A DNA stretch of 64,000 nt from Poa pratensis (Eukaryota; Streptophyta; Magnoliopsida; Poales; Poaceae): the NCBI GenBank assembly GCA_947311845.1, contig CAMZMU010000035.1, forward strand, positions 6,099,053-6,163,052, written 5' to 3'. Numbering within the stretch: the first letter of the stretch is position 1; the number at the start of each line of letters is the position of its first letter. The notes under the pieces were generated by a model. It did no database searches. It was not told the DNA's origin and worked only from the letters and a program-made list of their open reading frames with translations. Below, piece after piece: positions 42,480 to 55,201 of the stretch. The position numbers were made by a program, and so were the translations under genes.

Positions 42480-42893
42480 GGCCGCCGTGGTTGAGGCGTC
42501 TTGGTTGGCCCGCGCGGCGACGGCGTCCTGCACCTTTTTCAGCGCCGCCGCGAACGCATTGAGCTCTTCCTCCCCCAAGTCACGGACGTCAGCATCCAGC
42601 CACGCGCTCCTTCGCCATGGCCGCCTCCACGCGGTCCTTCCGAAGCTTCTCCAGGTCCAGCCGCACGCGCAGCTCCCCGTACTGACTGTTCAGCTCAGCC
42701 AGCTGGCTGCTCTCCGCCTCTCCCCATACTGATGGTCGGAGCGAAGCGCTCGATGACGGCCTCCGCCGACCTGCACGTCCCGCGCGGTGTGGCCATGCCC
42801 GTGTCGGAGGGAGAAGCTGTCGTCGTTGGTCTTCTTCCTGGGCGACACAGAGGAGAAGAGCATGGAGGCGACGTCGGCGTCCTCGGAGCATGG
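42480..42893 (-). pseudogene. Type I MADS-box (M-alpha, AGL61/62-like) relic
   Basis: Three minus-strand frames carry pieces in the right order: EDADVASMLFSSVSPR, then SAEAVIERFAPT, then LAELNSQYGELRVRLDLEKL. After a frame change WLDADVRDLGEEELNAFAAA follows. This matches the back of the MADS domain and the following coiled region of grass AGL61/62-like factors, which act in the female gametophyte and endosperm. At least two frameshifts and the lack of the start of the MADS domain make it non-functional. The family assignment is from pattern memory. Confidence 0.5.
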
Positions 42894-45800
42894 ACACAGA
42901 CACGTACGCCACGCCCCCCGCCAAACCAATCCCGTCAACATCGAGTCTGGCGCCGACAGCCCGCCCCAGCGAGGGACGGGGAATTTTGTTTTTGATGGCG
43001 TCATCCCTCTTTGCCGTGTGCTTACACACGGTAAAGGCAGGGCCGTCTCCAGAAATCGGGGGCCCCGGTGCGAAACGGAAAATGGGGCCTTATAATTTGA
43101 AAATTTAAATGACATAGCAACTAAAAATACTTTCATTTTATTACATAATTTAATTATGTGTTATTTTTAACAATATAGAGAAACATATCAAATCTTTATT
43201 TTCGAAATCAATATATTAAGCTAGCAAGCCGCCTCATTAAAAACCTTCCAGTCCCCTTAGGTACCTGGTAAGGAAAAGAGTGCGTCTGAAACTTGCTGCT
43301 TGAAGCATCCACAATAATTACATCGCTTATCAAATCTTATTTCTACTAAAAGTAACACTAAAGTAACAACTGACCTCATGTTCTACTAAAAAGCATCATC
43401 CGTCTAGTATTTTTTGAAACAAAATCTTCAACTATATCTTCATAGTTAATCTTGTCTAGGATATCATTTTCAAGTGCTATTGTTGCCAATCCATTGAGTC
43501 TTTCTTGCGTCATAGTAGAACGCAAGTAAGATTTCAACAACTTGAGTTTGGAAAAGCTCCTTTCCGCCGATGCAACCGTAACAGGAATTGTTAGCAAAAT
43601 TCTGTATGCAATATTAGCAACAGGATAATAGGGGTGCTTCTTCAAAAAGTTCAAAATATCAATAGGACCCATGGATTTCTCAAGCAAATCCTGAAAAAAG
43701 ATCAACTCAACAAACAATTGCGCTCCATCGATATCGTTTTGCTCTTCAATCGTATTCCCATGTTCATCTTCATGTTCTGGAATCTTAAGTGCATTCTCAA
43801 GATTAGTGCAAGCAGCCGACATACTATCATCATCCATGGATTTCAGCCTATCTGAAGTAAACAAGAAACCAAATATTTTTTCATACCCTTGATATTGTTC
43901 AAATCTCCTGTTTAGTGAAGCTATAGCTTGATCAACAATAGGTATAAAATAGTTGACCCTCAATGATTCCTCTGCAGATTTTAAATCAACAGACGCATCA
44001 TTTGCTTCCTCATCAAAATGTCTTTTTCTTTTAATCTTACGCTTGGTGCGGAACTCTAGAGGAATATCCATCTCTGTTGCAATTTCTTTTGCAGATTCCA
44101 GTGCTTTTGAGAAGCCATTATCTCTGTACTTAGTGAAAAATGAAATCAGCCCCTGTACAGACTCAATTGCAATATCAATAAGCATATCCTTTGACTGTAG
44201 ATTCTTGCTGACCATATTGATAGCAGATAATATGTCATACCAGATGATTAATGATGTTAGAAATTCAAAGTCGCCAAGTTCTTGTTCTGCCAATGATTGA
44301 GCTTGACTACTAGCCAATGGATCCTTATCACTTTCACCCACTTGTAACAAAGCCTCTCTTACTCCTGAAATTTGAAATCTTATAGCCTTAACACTGTCAA
44401 CACGACTCTCCCAACGAGTAGATGACAATGACTTGAGAGTCAATCCTGAAATATTATCTTTAAGAATTTGCCACCGCTTGGTGGAATTAGCAAATGTTGT
44501 GTAGATGCGTTGAACAACACCAAAAAATTCTGTTGCTTTACGACAAGAATTTGCCATATCACATAGTGTCAAATTCAGACTATGACAACCACAAGCAGAA
44601 TAAAAGGCTCTTGGATTTATATCCAAAACTTTCTTTTGCACTCCTTGATGTTTTCCTTTCATATTCGACCCATTATCATATCCCTGCCCTCTCACATTGG
44701 CTATGTCAAGGTCAAGACTCTTCAATTTCTCTTCTAGTGCATCACACAATCCTTTACCAGTGGTATCTTTCACAACCAAAAATCCTAAGAACGACTCTTG
44801 AATGCAAGCAGAATCTGAAGATGTATCAACATATCTTATTATCAAAGACATTTGTTCTTGATGGCTTGCATCTGGAGTACAGTCAAGTATAACAGAGAAG
44901 TATTTCGCCTCTTTTATCTTTCCAATGATTACAGACCTAATTGCACCAGCCAGCAAACTAATTAACTCATTTTGGATCAAAGGACCAAGATAATGATCAC
45001 GTATTTTATCATTGGTGATGCGGTCAATATGCTCTTTCATAACCGGGTCAAACTGACCCAACATTTGAACCAGTCCTAAAAAATTGCCATTGTTATCTTG
45101 GTATAACTTGCTATTGCTGCCACGAAATGCTATGTTGTGTTCTCCAAGAAATTGTACAATCAAAAGAATTCTGTACAAAACTTTTCTCCAATGTTCCTTT
45201 TCTTTGTCAAGTTCTCGTTGAGCAACTTTATCAATTGTCTGATTATTCTGCAACCTCAGGCGCATGTCATACCATGTAGACATATTTGTGACATGTTCTT
45301 TACTAGTTTCATGCTCTCTAAGTCTATTGCTAAGATGCATCCACTTACTGAATCCTTCATTTTCTAACTTTCCTCTCACAAGTCCTTTTCTCAATAATTT
45401 GCAGCAAAAACAAAATACTCTGCTTAGGTGTTTGCTGTATACAAGCCATTCTCTATCACAATTTTCTCCATTGGGGAGAGCTCTATTATAAGACAATGCA
45501 GAAAATCTTCTTTTGGATACTTTATCAATAGGACCATGCTCAATAGTCAAGTCTCTTTTCGGACCCTCTTTCACCAGAATATAATCATTTTAGGGTCAAG
45601 ACCATCCCAATTTCTTGGATCAAATATATCAACATGATTAGAGCTATTGGTGTCATCACCAGTAGTAGTATCATTACCTTCATCGCCAATAGTAGCATCA
45701 TCGGCACTTTCATCACCAACAGGAGCATCATCACCAATAGGATCATCATCACCAATAGGAACACCATCGTCCTCATTGCCAATAGTAGCATCAACATCTT

Positions 45801-45920
45801 CGTCTAATTCTGTAGTGTGAGCCCCAACCTCGACCGCATCATCAACACGATCATCATCAGAATTAATACGAGTCTCTTTCACGACAAATCTATCCATAGC
45901 ACCTTTTTGAGACCGAGCGG

Positions 45921-47410
45921 TGATACGTACAAAACGTATCTATAATTTTTGATTGTTTCATGCCATTTTTATGCTTTTAGCACTTGTTTTTATATTAAGT
46001 TTATTATTTATTTGGACTAACCTACTAATAGTTGCAAAAGTGCACAATGTTCTTGTTTTACTCTTTAATGTGTAGAAATTATCAAGAATACAAGAGGAAA
46101 CCTTGTTGGAGTCGAATTGGGACTTTCCTGAAATCTGTCTGAGAACTTTTTACGAAGATTGCCAGTTTGACCCTCGAAGATGACGTCAATGGAGACCTGG
46201 CTCTTACGAAAGTTGTCACAATTTTCCATACGAAGATTTTAAGCCCGAGATCAGCCCAATCGGAGTTCGGACGCGGCCTGGAGGCCCGTTTTGGTGGAAC
46301 CCTAAAAGGGGTGACGGAAATCCGAGAAGATATATAAAGGGAGGAAACCTAACTCGTGGAGGACTCCTCCACCCACGAATTTCCAGCCACCAAAGCCACG
46401 TTTTTGCCTCCCCCATGGATCTCCATGGGGGAGGGCTCCCTTGAAGCCATGAAGGAAGGGGCTAAGGGGCGGTGCTCCCCCATGGAACCGGCGGCGCAGG
46501 AGGAGCCCCCTGCGCCACCGCCGGTGCCGGCGCCGCCCTGCGCCTCTCGCTGCCCTCTCCGCCGTCTTCACCGCCATCTCCATCACCAACTCCTCCTTGT
46601 ATTCAGTGGTTCATCCTCCCACAAACCTCTGTACCGTCCTATGTAAACATGGTGTTTGATGCTATAATATTTATCCTATGATCTATGTCATGTTTATGTA
46701 GTTTATTTGTCTTTCGATTGCTTTGTTGAATGTCTATGGTTCATTAGAGTTGTATGTTGATATGGTACTGTCCTTTGGTGTCCATTATACTTGTGCGCGC
46801 ATGGATCAACACCATAGGGTTAGTAGTATGTGCAAAGGAAGGGGGTAGTCCTGCCGGAGTGACAGAAACCTGAGGGCTCAAACCGGTTAGTTGCATGTAT
46901 GGGAGTAAGAGGACCATAAACTTAAGGCTATGGTTGGGGAAACCTTAATGCATTGTTAGTATTTACGGATGTTTGCTAACAATCCAATCATATAGTACTT
47001 GTAAATCCCAAGTAGTGGAGTGCATGTATATTTAGCCTCTCCCACATTGAAAACTGCATCAAAGACAATGAACTAATGTCTTCACTAATTAATCTTGGAC
47101 AAAGCCACCACAATTACCACCACTTTTCCACACTCATGGTACTGTTAGTATATGGTTACTTAGTGTACTTTATTGCTGCAGCACTAACATTTACTTTTTG
47201 TATTTATTATCTTGCAAAGCTATCTCTCATACCCGTATTGCTACCGTAGTTTTATTTCCTAGATAATGCAAACGTTTAGTGCGCGTAGAGTTGTATCAGT
47301 GGTTGATAGAACTTGAGAGAATACTTATCCTACCTTTAGCTCCTCGTTGGGTTCGACACTCTTACTTATCGAAAAGGCTACACGCGATCCCCTATACTTG
47401 TGGGTTATCA
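45921..47410 (+). repeat. 5' LTR of the nested element
   Basis: TATATAAA at 46331-46338 is a likely TATA box. The GC-rich block after it yields short frames on both strands that recur in the other LTR and are not genes. Confidence 0.9.
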
Positions 47411-48419
47411 AGACCTTTTCTGGCGCCGTTGCCGGGGAGCCATAGCGTAGGTTAATGTTCTTGTGTGCACTTGTTTGCTTTATCTCTAAGTAGTTTTTAT
47501 TCAGTTCTAAGTTGTTCTTATCTTAGTATGGATAGGAATGCGAATTACAAAAAAAATTAGTGTAGTTTTTATCTAAAAACGTTTTCAAAAAGAAAAGTGA
47601 TTGGAAAGATGAGTAATGGTTAAATGGGGGTCGACCTTGAACACTTGTGTTCATGCCTATGAAACCAAAACAAATCTTTCCATGGAAGCTTTTCATTAAA
47701 AACATGTAAATATTGTAAATATTGTGTATATACCTCTGTACATAAAAATAAAATGCTAATTATAGTCTTTAGTTAATTGAAAGTTGATAGTTTTACTTTG
47801 CTGTCCAGAAACAGATTTTCTGTGCTCCACCGTATTAAATGTTTAAAATCACCAGAACGTGATCTTGATCTGAAATTTCTTGAGTGCAAAGTGATGCTTA
47901 TTAGCTTTCTTTCATTAGACTAACTTTTTCTGATTTAAGGTACGTAGATAGGTCGAAAAATTCGATCTTTACTGACTGTTCTGTTTAGACAGATTTTGTG
48001 CTTCTCTGTAAATAAAATCGTGATAAATCTCAGAATAGTATTTTGACTTGAAAATTTTTGTGCATAAACCTGAGATTATTATCTTTCTTTCATTAGACTA
48101 AATTTTTTCGATTTGAGCTACTTAACTATCTCGTTGAATGCCATCTTTACGGACTGTTCAGTTTTGACAGATTTCTTTGTTTATTCAATATTGTACTTGG
48201 TGTTGTTAGTTTCATTAGTTTTTCGACGGACAACGGAAATCATGAACACCTTAGTATATACAGTGGCTAATGTTGAGTAAAAATTATAAAACTTGTCAAT
48301 GCTTGAACATGAGTGGATTTTATTTAATGAGTACTAACCCTACTAATGAGTTTTGTGAAGTTTTATGTGGATGTAGCTTATAAGATCTAATCAATATGGT
48401 GATATGAGATGAATAAGAA

Positions 48420-49390
48420 GACGCAAGAGCTCAAGCTTGGGGATGTGTAGGTGCATCCCAAGAACATATTCAAGAAGATACAATCATCTAAGCTTGGGGA
48501 TGCCCGAGTCATCCCCCTATTCATCAACTAACATGAGGTTGTCTCGTTCATACTCTATATTACCCGTCCACATGATATGTATTGTCTTAACTTGTATTAT
48601 AATTGTTTTTATATGTCTTGGTTTTACCTTCTTTAGTTTTATTAGCTCTTATTTGGTTTTATTGCTTCTTTACTTTCACTTATAAATTCAAAACAACAAA
48701 AATATTTTCTTTTGTTTTGCTTCTTTGTTTGGTTCTTTATTTTATTTTATTTGGGTTTTACTTTTGATTTTTTTTAGAGTTTTCCTTGCTGTAGCTAGCA
48801 TGTTTAGGTCTTGCTTAGCCTCTGGTTTTTAGTTTATCAAAAATAAAGTACCAAGTTTTATCCATTTAGCTTAGTTGATACATATGTAAAAAGTGATTTT
48901 CTGTTTTCGGTATCTACTGCTTATTGCGCGATTTTTCATATTTTACTGGAAGCTCTAAAAATCACGAAAAAATTACTGATGTTGTAGCACCTAATCCTCT
49001 GCATGTACAAAAATTGGCTAAAATTTCGGGCATGTTTAAGTGCACCTAAAAATTGCGTTTTCCAGCTGCTGTTTTTCTGGACAGATTCTGACTTTTGTTG
49101 CAAGAGTGGCCTCTTTTCGTTTTCATTTGATTTTTAATGGTTCTTACCTTTCATTTATAAGTTGGCCATTTAAGCAACCTTTCTGTAACTTAAAAACAAA
49201 ATTTTATTTGGTTTAATAGCAGCACTTGGGAAATATTATCTATTGTACTAATGTCTAACCGCAGAAAAGAATGGGAAAGTTTTTGTGTTGAAGTTTTTTC
49301 ACAGAGAATGAAGGAACACCAAATTGTGAAATGTTGAAGAATGGCCAAAGTCATAAGCTTGGGGATGTCCCCACATCCCTCTTCATCAAT
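48420..49390. repeat. Repeated AAGCTTGGGGATG hairpins in the nested element
   Basis: CTTGGGGATG is followed by an inverted CATCCCAAG at 48437-48463. GGGGATG with CATCCCC occurs at 48496-48516, and GGGGATGTCCCCACATCCC at about 49362. The same word, without the inverted partner, is the polypurine-like site before the 3' LTR. Confidence 0.65.
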
Positions 49391-51061
49391 AACCCCTCGG
49401 TTTGCAAACCTTTAAACTTTGTTTTTTGAGCAACATATGAACTTACTAAACTTGAAGCGGCTGTATTTATTATCTATTTATCTTAGCATCAAACACCAGT
49501 TACATTAATAAGTGGATCGTCACATATTTTATTTATCTTGTTTTCAATTTACTTGGTTAATGGATTACTTGTTGAAACTTAAAAATGATGTGTGAATATA
49601 TGTTTAGTAGTTTATTTTCTTATGGTTAGTCTCAACTAGCTAATAGTGCATATTATGTTATTTTGATATCATGCATTGTGTTCATAAGATGGTATGGTAT
49701 TGTGGTATCCTCCTCTGAATAATTCATTGAATTGACTTGGCACATGCTCGCATGCATATGACTGAAAAACAAAAGTCAATTAAGCCTTGATGATTTATTT
49801 TGACTCAGAGTTCTTGTATCACTTTTATGCCTCAATTAATTTTATTTTGTCGCAAGCATGATTATGACGGTTATTGCTCTCTTGATTGTCGCTTCCCAGT
49901 CTATTGCTAGCCTTCACTTGTACTGAGCGGGAATGCTGCTCGTGCTTCCAAAACCATGAAAACCAAGTTATTCCAAAGTGTCCACCATAAATACCTATGC
50001 ATGGCATTTCGAACCATTCAAGTAAATTTTCATGTGCTACCTTTAAAACCTTCAAAGTACTTCTCAATTTGTGTCAATGTTTTATAGCTCATGAGGAAGT
50101 ATGTGGTGTTTTATCTTTCAATCTTGTCATTCAGACTTTCACCAATGGACTAGTGGCATATACATCCGCTTATCCAATAATTTTGCAAAAAGAGCTGGCA
50201 ACGGGGTGCCCAGCCCCAATTAATTACAACTTTCATTAATAATTCTCTTCACATGTTTTGCCCTGATTTATCAGTAAGCAACTTAATTTGCAATAGACAC
50301 TCCTCCATGGTATGTGAATGTTGGAAGGCACCCGAGGATTCGGTTAGCCATGGCTTGTGTAAGCAAAGGTTGGGAGGAGTGTCATCATAATGAAACTAAA
50401 ATACATGTGTAAACAAAAGAGAAGAGGGATGATCTACCTTGCTGGTAGAAATAACGTCCTTCATGGGAGCCGCTCTTGAAAGTCTGGTTGACAAGGGGGT
50501 TAGAGTGCCCACTACCATTCGTTGACAACAACAAACACTTCCCAAAACAATTTTGCTTCTGTTTTAAAAATGAAAAGCTCTAGCACATGATAATCCCTGC
50601 TTCCCTCTGCGAAGGGCCAATCTTTTACTTTCATGTTGAGTCACCATCCTTTCTTTGAGCACTTTCTCGAGAGCATAGTTGTCATTCTTAGTGTAATGTG
50701 CTTGTCCCAGAATGCGGTTAATTGTGGTATAACTTTGATGCTTTTATCTTTGATATCTTTATTCTAGTCTTCCCTTGAACTTCAGAGGTGCCTGGGCATT
50801 TATGTTTTGCTGTACAAATACGGGCAAGCGAGATACCACTCTACCATGCTTTATTATGGTCATTACAATCTTGTTGATGTTTATAAATTTCATTATAAGC
50901 TCTTAGTTCGTTGATACTTTTCATTAGGAAACATGATTGCTAAGTTTTATTATCCATACATCATGCAATTGTTAAAGACCTGATCATAGCATTTACAATC
51001 AAAAATTATTTTGTTATCATTTACCTACTCGAGGACGAGCAGGAATTAAGCTTGGGGATGT

Positions 51062-52560
51062 TGATACGTCCAAAACGTATCTATAATTTTTGATTGTTTC
51101 ATGCCATTTTTATGCTTTTAGCACTTGTTTTTATATTAAGTTTATTATTTATTTGGACTAACCTACTAATAGTTGCAAAAGTGCACAATGTTCTTGTTTT
51201 ACTCTTTAATGTGTAGAAATTATCAAGAATACAAGAGGAAACCTTGTTGGAGTCGAATTGGGACTTTCCTGAAATCTGTCTGAGAACTTTTTACGAAGTT
51301 TGCCAGTTTGACCCTCGAAGATGACGTCAATGGAGACCTGGCTCTTACGAAAGTTGTCACAATTTTCCATACGAAGATTTTAAGCCCGAGATCAGCCCAA
51401 TCGGAGTTCGGACGCGGCCTGGAGGCCCGTTTTGGTGGAACCCTAAAAGGGGGTGACGGAAATCCGAGAAGATATATAAAGGGAGGAAACCTAACTCGTG
51501 GAGGACTCCTCCACCCACGAATTTCCAGCCACCAAAGCCACGTTTTTGCCTCCCCCATGGATCCCATCTCCATGGGGGAGGGCTCCCTTGAAGCCATGAA
51601 GGAAGGGGCTAAGGGGCGGTGCTCCCCCATGGAACCGGCGGCGCAGGAGGAGCCCCCTGCGCCACCGCCGGTGCCGGCGCCGCCCTGCGCCTCTCGCTGC
51701 CCTCTCCGCCGTCTTCACCGCCATCTCCATCACCAACTCCTCCTTGTATTCAGTGGTTCATCCTCCCACAAACCTCTGTACCGTCCTATGTAAACATGGT
51801 GTTTGATGCTATAATATTTATCCTATGATCTATGACATGTTTATGTAGTTTATTTGTCTTTTGATTGCTTTGTTGAATGTCTATGGTTCATTAGAGTTGT
51901 ATGTTGATATGGTACTGTCCTTTGGTGTCCATTATACTTGTGCGCGCATGGATCAACACCATAGGGTTAGTAGTATGTGCAAAGGAAAGGGGGTAGTCCT
52001 GCCGGAGTGACAGAAACCTGAGGGCTCAAACCGGTTAGTTGCATGTATGGGAGTAAGAGGACCATAAACTTAAGGCTATGGTTGGGGAAACCTTAATGCA
52101 TTGTTAGTATTTACGGATGTTTGCTAACAATCCAATCATATAGTACTTGTAAATCCCAAGTAGTGGAGTGCATGTATATTTAGCCTCTCCCACATTGAAA
52201 ACTGCATCAAAGACAATGAACTAAATGTCTTCACTAATTAATCTTGGACAAAGCCACCACAATTACCACCACTTTTCCACACTCATGGTACTGTTAGTAT
52301 ATGGTTACTTAGTGTACTTTATTGCTGCAGCACTAACATTTACTTTTATGTATTTATTATCTTGCAAAGCTATCTCTTATACCCGTATTGCTACCGTAGT
52401 TTTATTTCCTAGATAATGCAAACGTTTAGTGCGCGTAGAGTTGTATCAGTGGTTGATAGAACTTGAGAGAATACTTATCCTACGTTTAGCTCCTCGTTGG
52501 GTTCGACACTCTTAGTTATCGAAAAGGCTACACGCGATCCCCTATACTTGTGGGTTATCA
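51062..52560 (+). repeat. 3' LTR of the nested element
   Basis: Differences from the 5' LTR include a 5-bp insertion near 51562 (GATCCCATCTCC versus GATCTCC), an added G near 51450 and single base changes. TATA box at 51473-51480. Confidence 0.9.
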
Positions 52561-54013
52561 AGCGGCTGCTTCTTTTCTCTCTTTATTCCTACGCTTTCCA
52601 GCACCAGACATACACTTCCTTTTTCTAGAATCCATGATTAATCCTGTTTCATTAACAAAAAAATAATAAAAATGAGTACAAAAAAGTAACTGTAGATCAA
52701 CTTAGTGGTTTATAATTAGCACAGAAAACACACCAATATGCAGCAATACCTTAATCAGTAATCCCGCCCCGATCGCGTTGCACGGATCGTATGTTTCAAA
52801 ATTTCCAATCCCCAATCTCTACTGTAATGACACATAATTAGTAAATCAGTAATTACATCGTCAAAATTTTCAATCTCTGATCTGATTGATGTGGCAGCGC
52901 GGCCTAATTACCTCGTCACTAGTCGCTAGTCACGCGAGGAGCTGCCGCAGGGCCCTTTCTCCTTCTCGTTCCGTCGCTTGTTGGCAGGGAAAACTGACCG
53001 GCGTGGCGTCGTCGACTCGCCGTCACAGCTTTGCTGGTCGTGAGGTCGCGAAAACCAACCGTCCGTCCTTCATTTCGATTAGGTCTCCTAGTACTCTCCG
53101 TCTTACCGTCTTGGATCGATCAATACACGAATACAAAGCTAGTTTTTTTTTTTGAGTGGGGAATACAAAGCTAGCTAGGAGTTGGACTGGAGCCTGGATC
53201 GATCGCACTGTACTCTCCGGACGTAAGCTAGCTGGATCGATCAGCCGCTCGTGGCGCTGGCCGCTGGGCCTTAATTTTTTTGACTGAATTAAACCTGCGA
53301 TGTATAATCAGCTTATAAATTAGGGGGCCCAAGAAAAACAGGGGCCCTGAACGGGTGTGCACCCCGTGCACCCTCAAAGACGGGCCTGGGTAAAGGGCAG
53401 GGGCTTCGCAGTGTGTTTACACATGGCAAAGGGCAACTGGTGGGGCCCACTTGTCAGGAGCCAGGCGGGACCGTCCGGCGTTGGCGTCAAGTGATGGTGG
53501 GGCCCACTTGCCAGCTTTGGCGTGTGCCGCGATATCTGGCACACGACAAGGACCACTTTGCCATGCCTTTTTTCACCGTGTGCGGAGCTGTTTATGAGTT
53601 TGGAAAAGGGATGTTCTCCAAAGTTGATTCATTTCTATTGGGAATATCGACCTGTTTTTTTTTTTGTCTCGGTATACACTTGAGTAAATAGCCAGGCTGC
53701 ATTTTTGTTAACCGTAAATTTCGGATCAGCTTCCCTTTGAGTAAGACTTCTGATGAAACTTCTGAGTAAGACTTCTGATGAACTTCACTGTAAACTGTAA
53801 CAGACCAGGAGCCAGGAGGCTTTCAATTGAGACACAGAATATGCCATTTATTCCTTTACGGATAGAGTTTGCTCATCCAAATTATTTCAATTGAGGCTTT
53901 CAAACTATTCTTAGCCCAGCCCAGTCCAGTCCAGTCCATTTCCATTTCTCCTCAGAAGACCTAACCTTCCGCCGTCACCACCACCACTCTTTTGCTCCTC
54001 CCAGCCGGCGGCG

Positions 54014-55201
54014 ATGGCGCCGGCGGCCGCAATAGCGGGAGAGGCGCCTCTCCACCGCGGTCTACCGGACGAGATCGCCATCTGGGAGATCCTCGTGCGC
54101 CTGCCTCCCAAAGCCCTACTCCGCTGCCGCACCGTCTGCCGCGCCTGGCGCCACGCCACCTCCTCCCGCGGCTTCCTCCTCGCCCACCACGCCCACCAGC
54201 CCGCTCTCCCCATCCTTTACCAGCACGTATTAGACGATGGCGTCGCCGTCAGCCAGACCCTAGACATCGTGCCTCTGGACCACGCCGCCGCCGACCAGCC
54301 CCGTTCCGTCGCCCGGCTTGGCTCCCACGACTTCGACACCGACATGCGTCTTGTGGCCTCCTGCGACGGCCTCCTCCTCCTCGCCACCGAAGGTGGCTCG
54401 TGCTTCTTCGGCGCCCTGTACTTCTCCGTCTGCAACCCGGCCACTCGCCAGTACGCTTGTCTCCCGTTGCTTCGTGGCTTCAGCCTCGGGGGGATGTACC
54501 CGCACCCTCCTACCGGCGAGTACCGGCTGCTGCTGTACCCCGACCCGATGGTGAGGCATGATGAACGGTGCCCCGGCACTCAAGATGCTTGCTACGTTTA
54601 CACAGTGGGCTCCTGCCACCGGCCGAGGCACATCGGGCAGCCGGAGGCAGATGAACTGATTCATGGGCTCGTAACTGTCCTTTTCCGTGGCAACCTGCAC
54701 TGGTACGTACAGCAGGGAGGGGGTGAGGTCAGCATGATAATGGTGTTCGACACCACGGCCGAGTTGTTCAGGTGGATACGTGCTCCGGCTGTTCCTGGGG
54801 CCGCTGACCTGTTCGAGATGGATGAAGTGCTTGGCATGGCCAGCTTTGATGATACAGTGACAACAATTGATATCTGGATGACGCAGGACTATGACAGCGA
54901 GGTATGGGCCTTCAAATACCGGGTTGAATTGCCGGTCGCAGAGCTCACCGAGCGGTTTTTGCGTAACAAATACTTGAATACGGTGGTTTTGTCTTGGGAT
55001 GATAATGATGTGCTCATGCTGGTCAAATCTGGCGACAGGCTACTTCAGATCGACACCGGTGGCAAGTTGGTCGCCAGGTTCCATAAAAATTTCGGCACTA
55101 CTCAGTTTCGTCTCAAACAAACTCTTGTTCAGCATACCTTCTTTCCGGCAATAGAGGGTTATGTTGTCAATTCTTGGCCTTTCATTTCACCAGATGATTA
55201 A
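54014..55201 (+). CDS. F-box protein, intact, single exon
   Basis: The frame encodes 395 residues. An N-terminal F-box ([20 protein letters not shown], about residues 17-60) would bind SKP1 in an SCF E3 ubiquitin ligase. The rest resembles an F-box-associated beta-propeller-like region, with CDGLLLL, YFSVCNPATRQY and WAFKYRVELPV, and presumably selects a substrate. The ATG follows a GC-rich leader. Two decayed copies lie downstream (57621 and 62085) with shared 3' flanks, so this is the only intact member of a local tandem array. Substrate and pathway are unknown; such genes expand fast in grasses. Confidence 0.88.
   Translation: MAPAAAIAGEAPLHRGLPDEIAIWEILVRLPPKALLRCRTVCRAWRHATSSRGFLLAHHAHQPALPILYQHVLDDGVAVSQTLDIVPLDHAAADQPRSVARLGSHDFDTDMRLVASCDGLLLLATEGGSCFFGALYFSVCNPATRQYACLPLLRGFSLGGMYPHPPTGEYRLLLYPDPMVRHDERCPGTQDACYVYTVGSCHRPRHIGQPEADELIHGLVTVLFRGNLHWYVQQGGGEVSMIMVFDTTAELFRWIRAPAVPGAADLFEMDEVLGMASFDDTVTTIDIWMTQDYDSEVWAFKYRVELPVAELTERFLRNKYLNTVVLSWDDNDVLMLVKSGDRLLQIDTGGKLVARFHKNFGTTQFRLKQTLVQHTFFPAIEGYVVNSWPFISPDD

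Larger units (their letters stand above)
45921..52560 (+). mobile_element. Non-autonomous LTR retrotransposon, probably Gypsy-like, 6640 bp
   Basis: LTRs lie at 45921-47410 (1490 bp) and 51062-52560 (1499 bp). They begin TGATACGT and end GGTTATCA, with the 5-bp duplication AGCGG at 45916-45920 and 52561-52565. A primer-site-like TGGCGCCGTTGCCGGGGA starts at 47421, about 10 nt inside. The polypurine-like AAGCTTGGGGATG precedes the 3' LTR. The 3.65-kb interior has no gag or pol frame. The LTRs differ only by scattered substitutions and a few small indels, so insertion was recent. Orientation follows the order PBS to polypurine tract. Confidence 0.92.
43376..52635 (-). pseudogene. hAT-family transposase gene (ZMYM1/TTF-type), split and frameshifted
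   Basis: The gene starts at 52635 with MDSRKRKCMSGAGKRR. After 25 codons it is interrupted by the LTR element (45921-52560) and resumes at 45915 with RSQKGAMDRFVVKE. An acidic repeat region (IGDDDPIGDD) follows. Near 45583 one G appears missing: the frame ends LDPKMIIFW-stop, while the next frame continues KEGPKRDL. The remaining 732-codon frame runs to 43376. It contains a TTF-type zinc finger (VFCFCCKLLRKG with two His downstream), ILDCTPDASHQEQ, RGQGYDNGSNMKG and CGCHSLNL of the RNase H-like core. It ends with the hAT dimerisation region VASAERSFSKLKLLKSYL. Such genes are annotated in grasses as zinc finger MYM-type protein 1-like. Its length is typical. The long open frame shows recent decay. 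Confidence 0.88.
43038..53388 (-). mobile_element. hAT transposon with nested LTR element
   Basis: The left end CAGGGCCGTCTC and the right end, reversed, CAGGCCCGTCTT are terminal inverted repeats. An exact 8-bp duplication GGTAAAGG lies at 43030-43037 and 53389-53396. Without the nested LTR element the unit is about 3.7 kb and carries one transposase gene on the minus strand. The structure is complete, but the gene is broken. Confidence 0.9.

Noticed and set aside
46302..46681. Pro/Ala-rich frames in the LTRs of the nested element, also at 51308-51828
   Set aside because: They occur in both LTRs just downstream of the TATA box, so they are LTR sequence and not captured genes; no domain was recognised.
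47340..47370. GGTTCGACACTC as a tRNA T-arm
   Set aside because: No matching acceptor, D or anticodon arms are found; it is part of the LTR and recurs in the second LTR.
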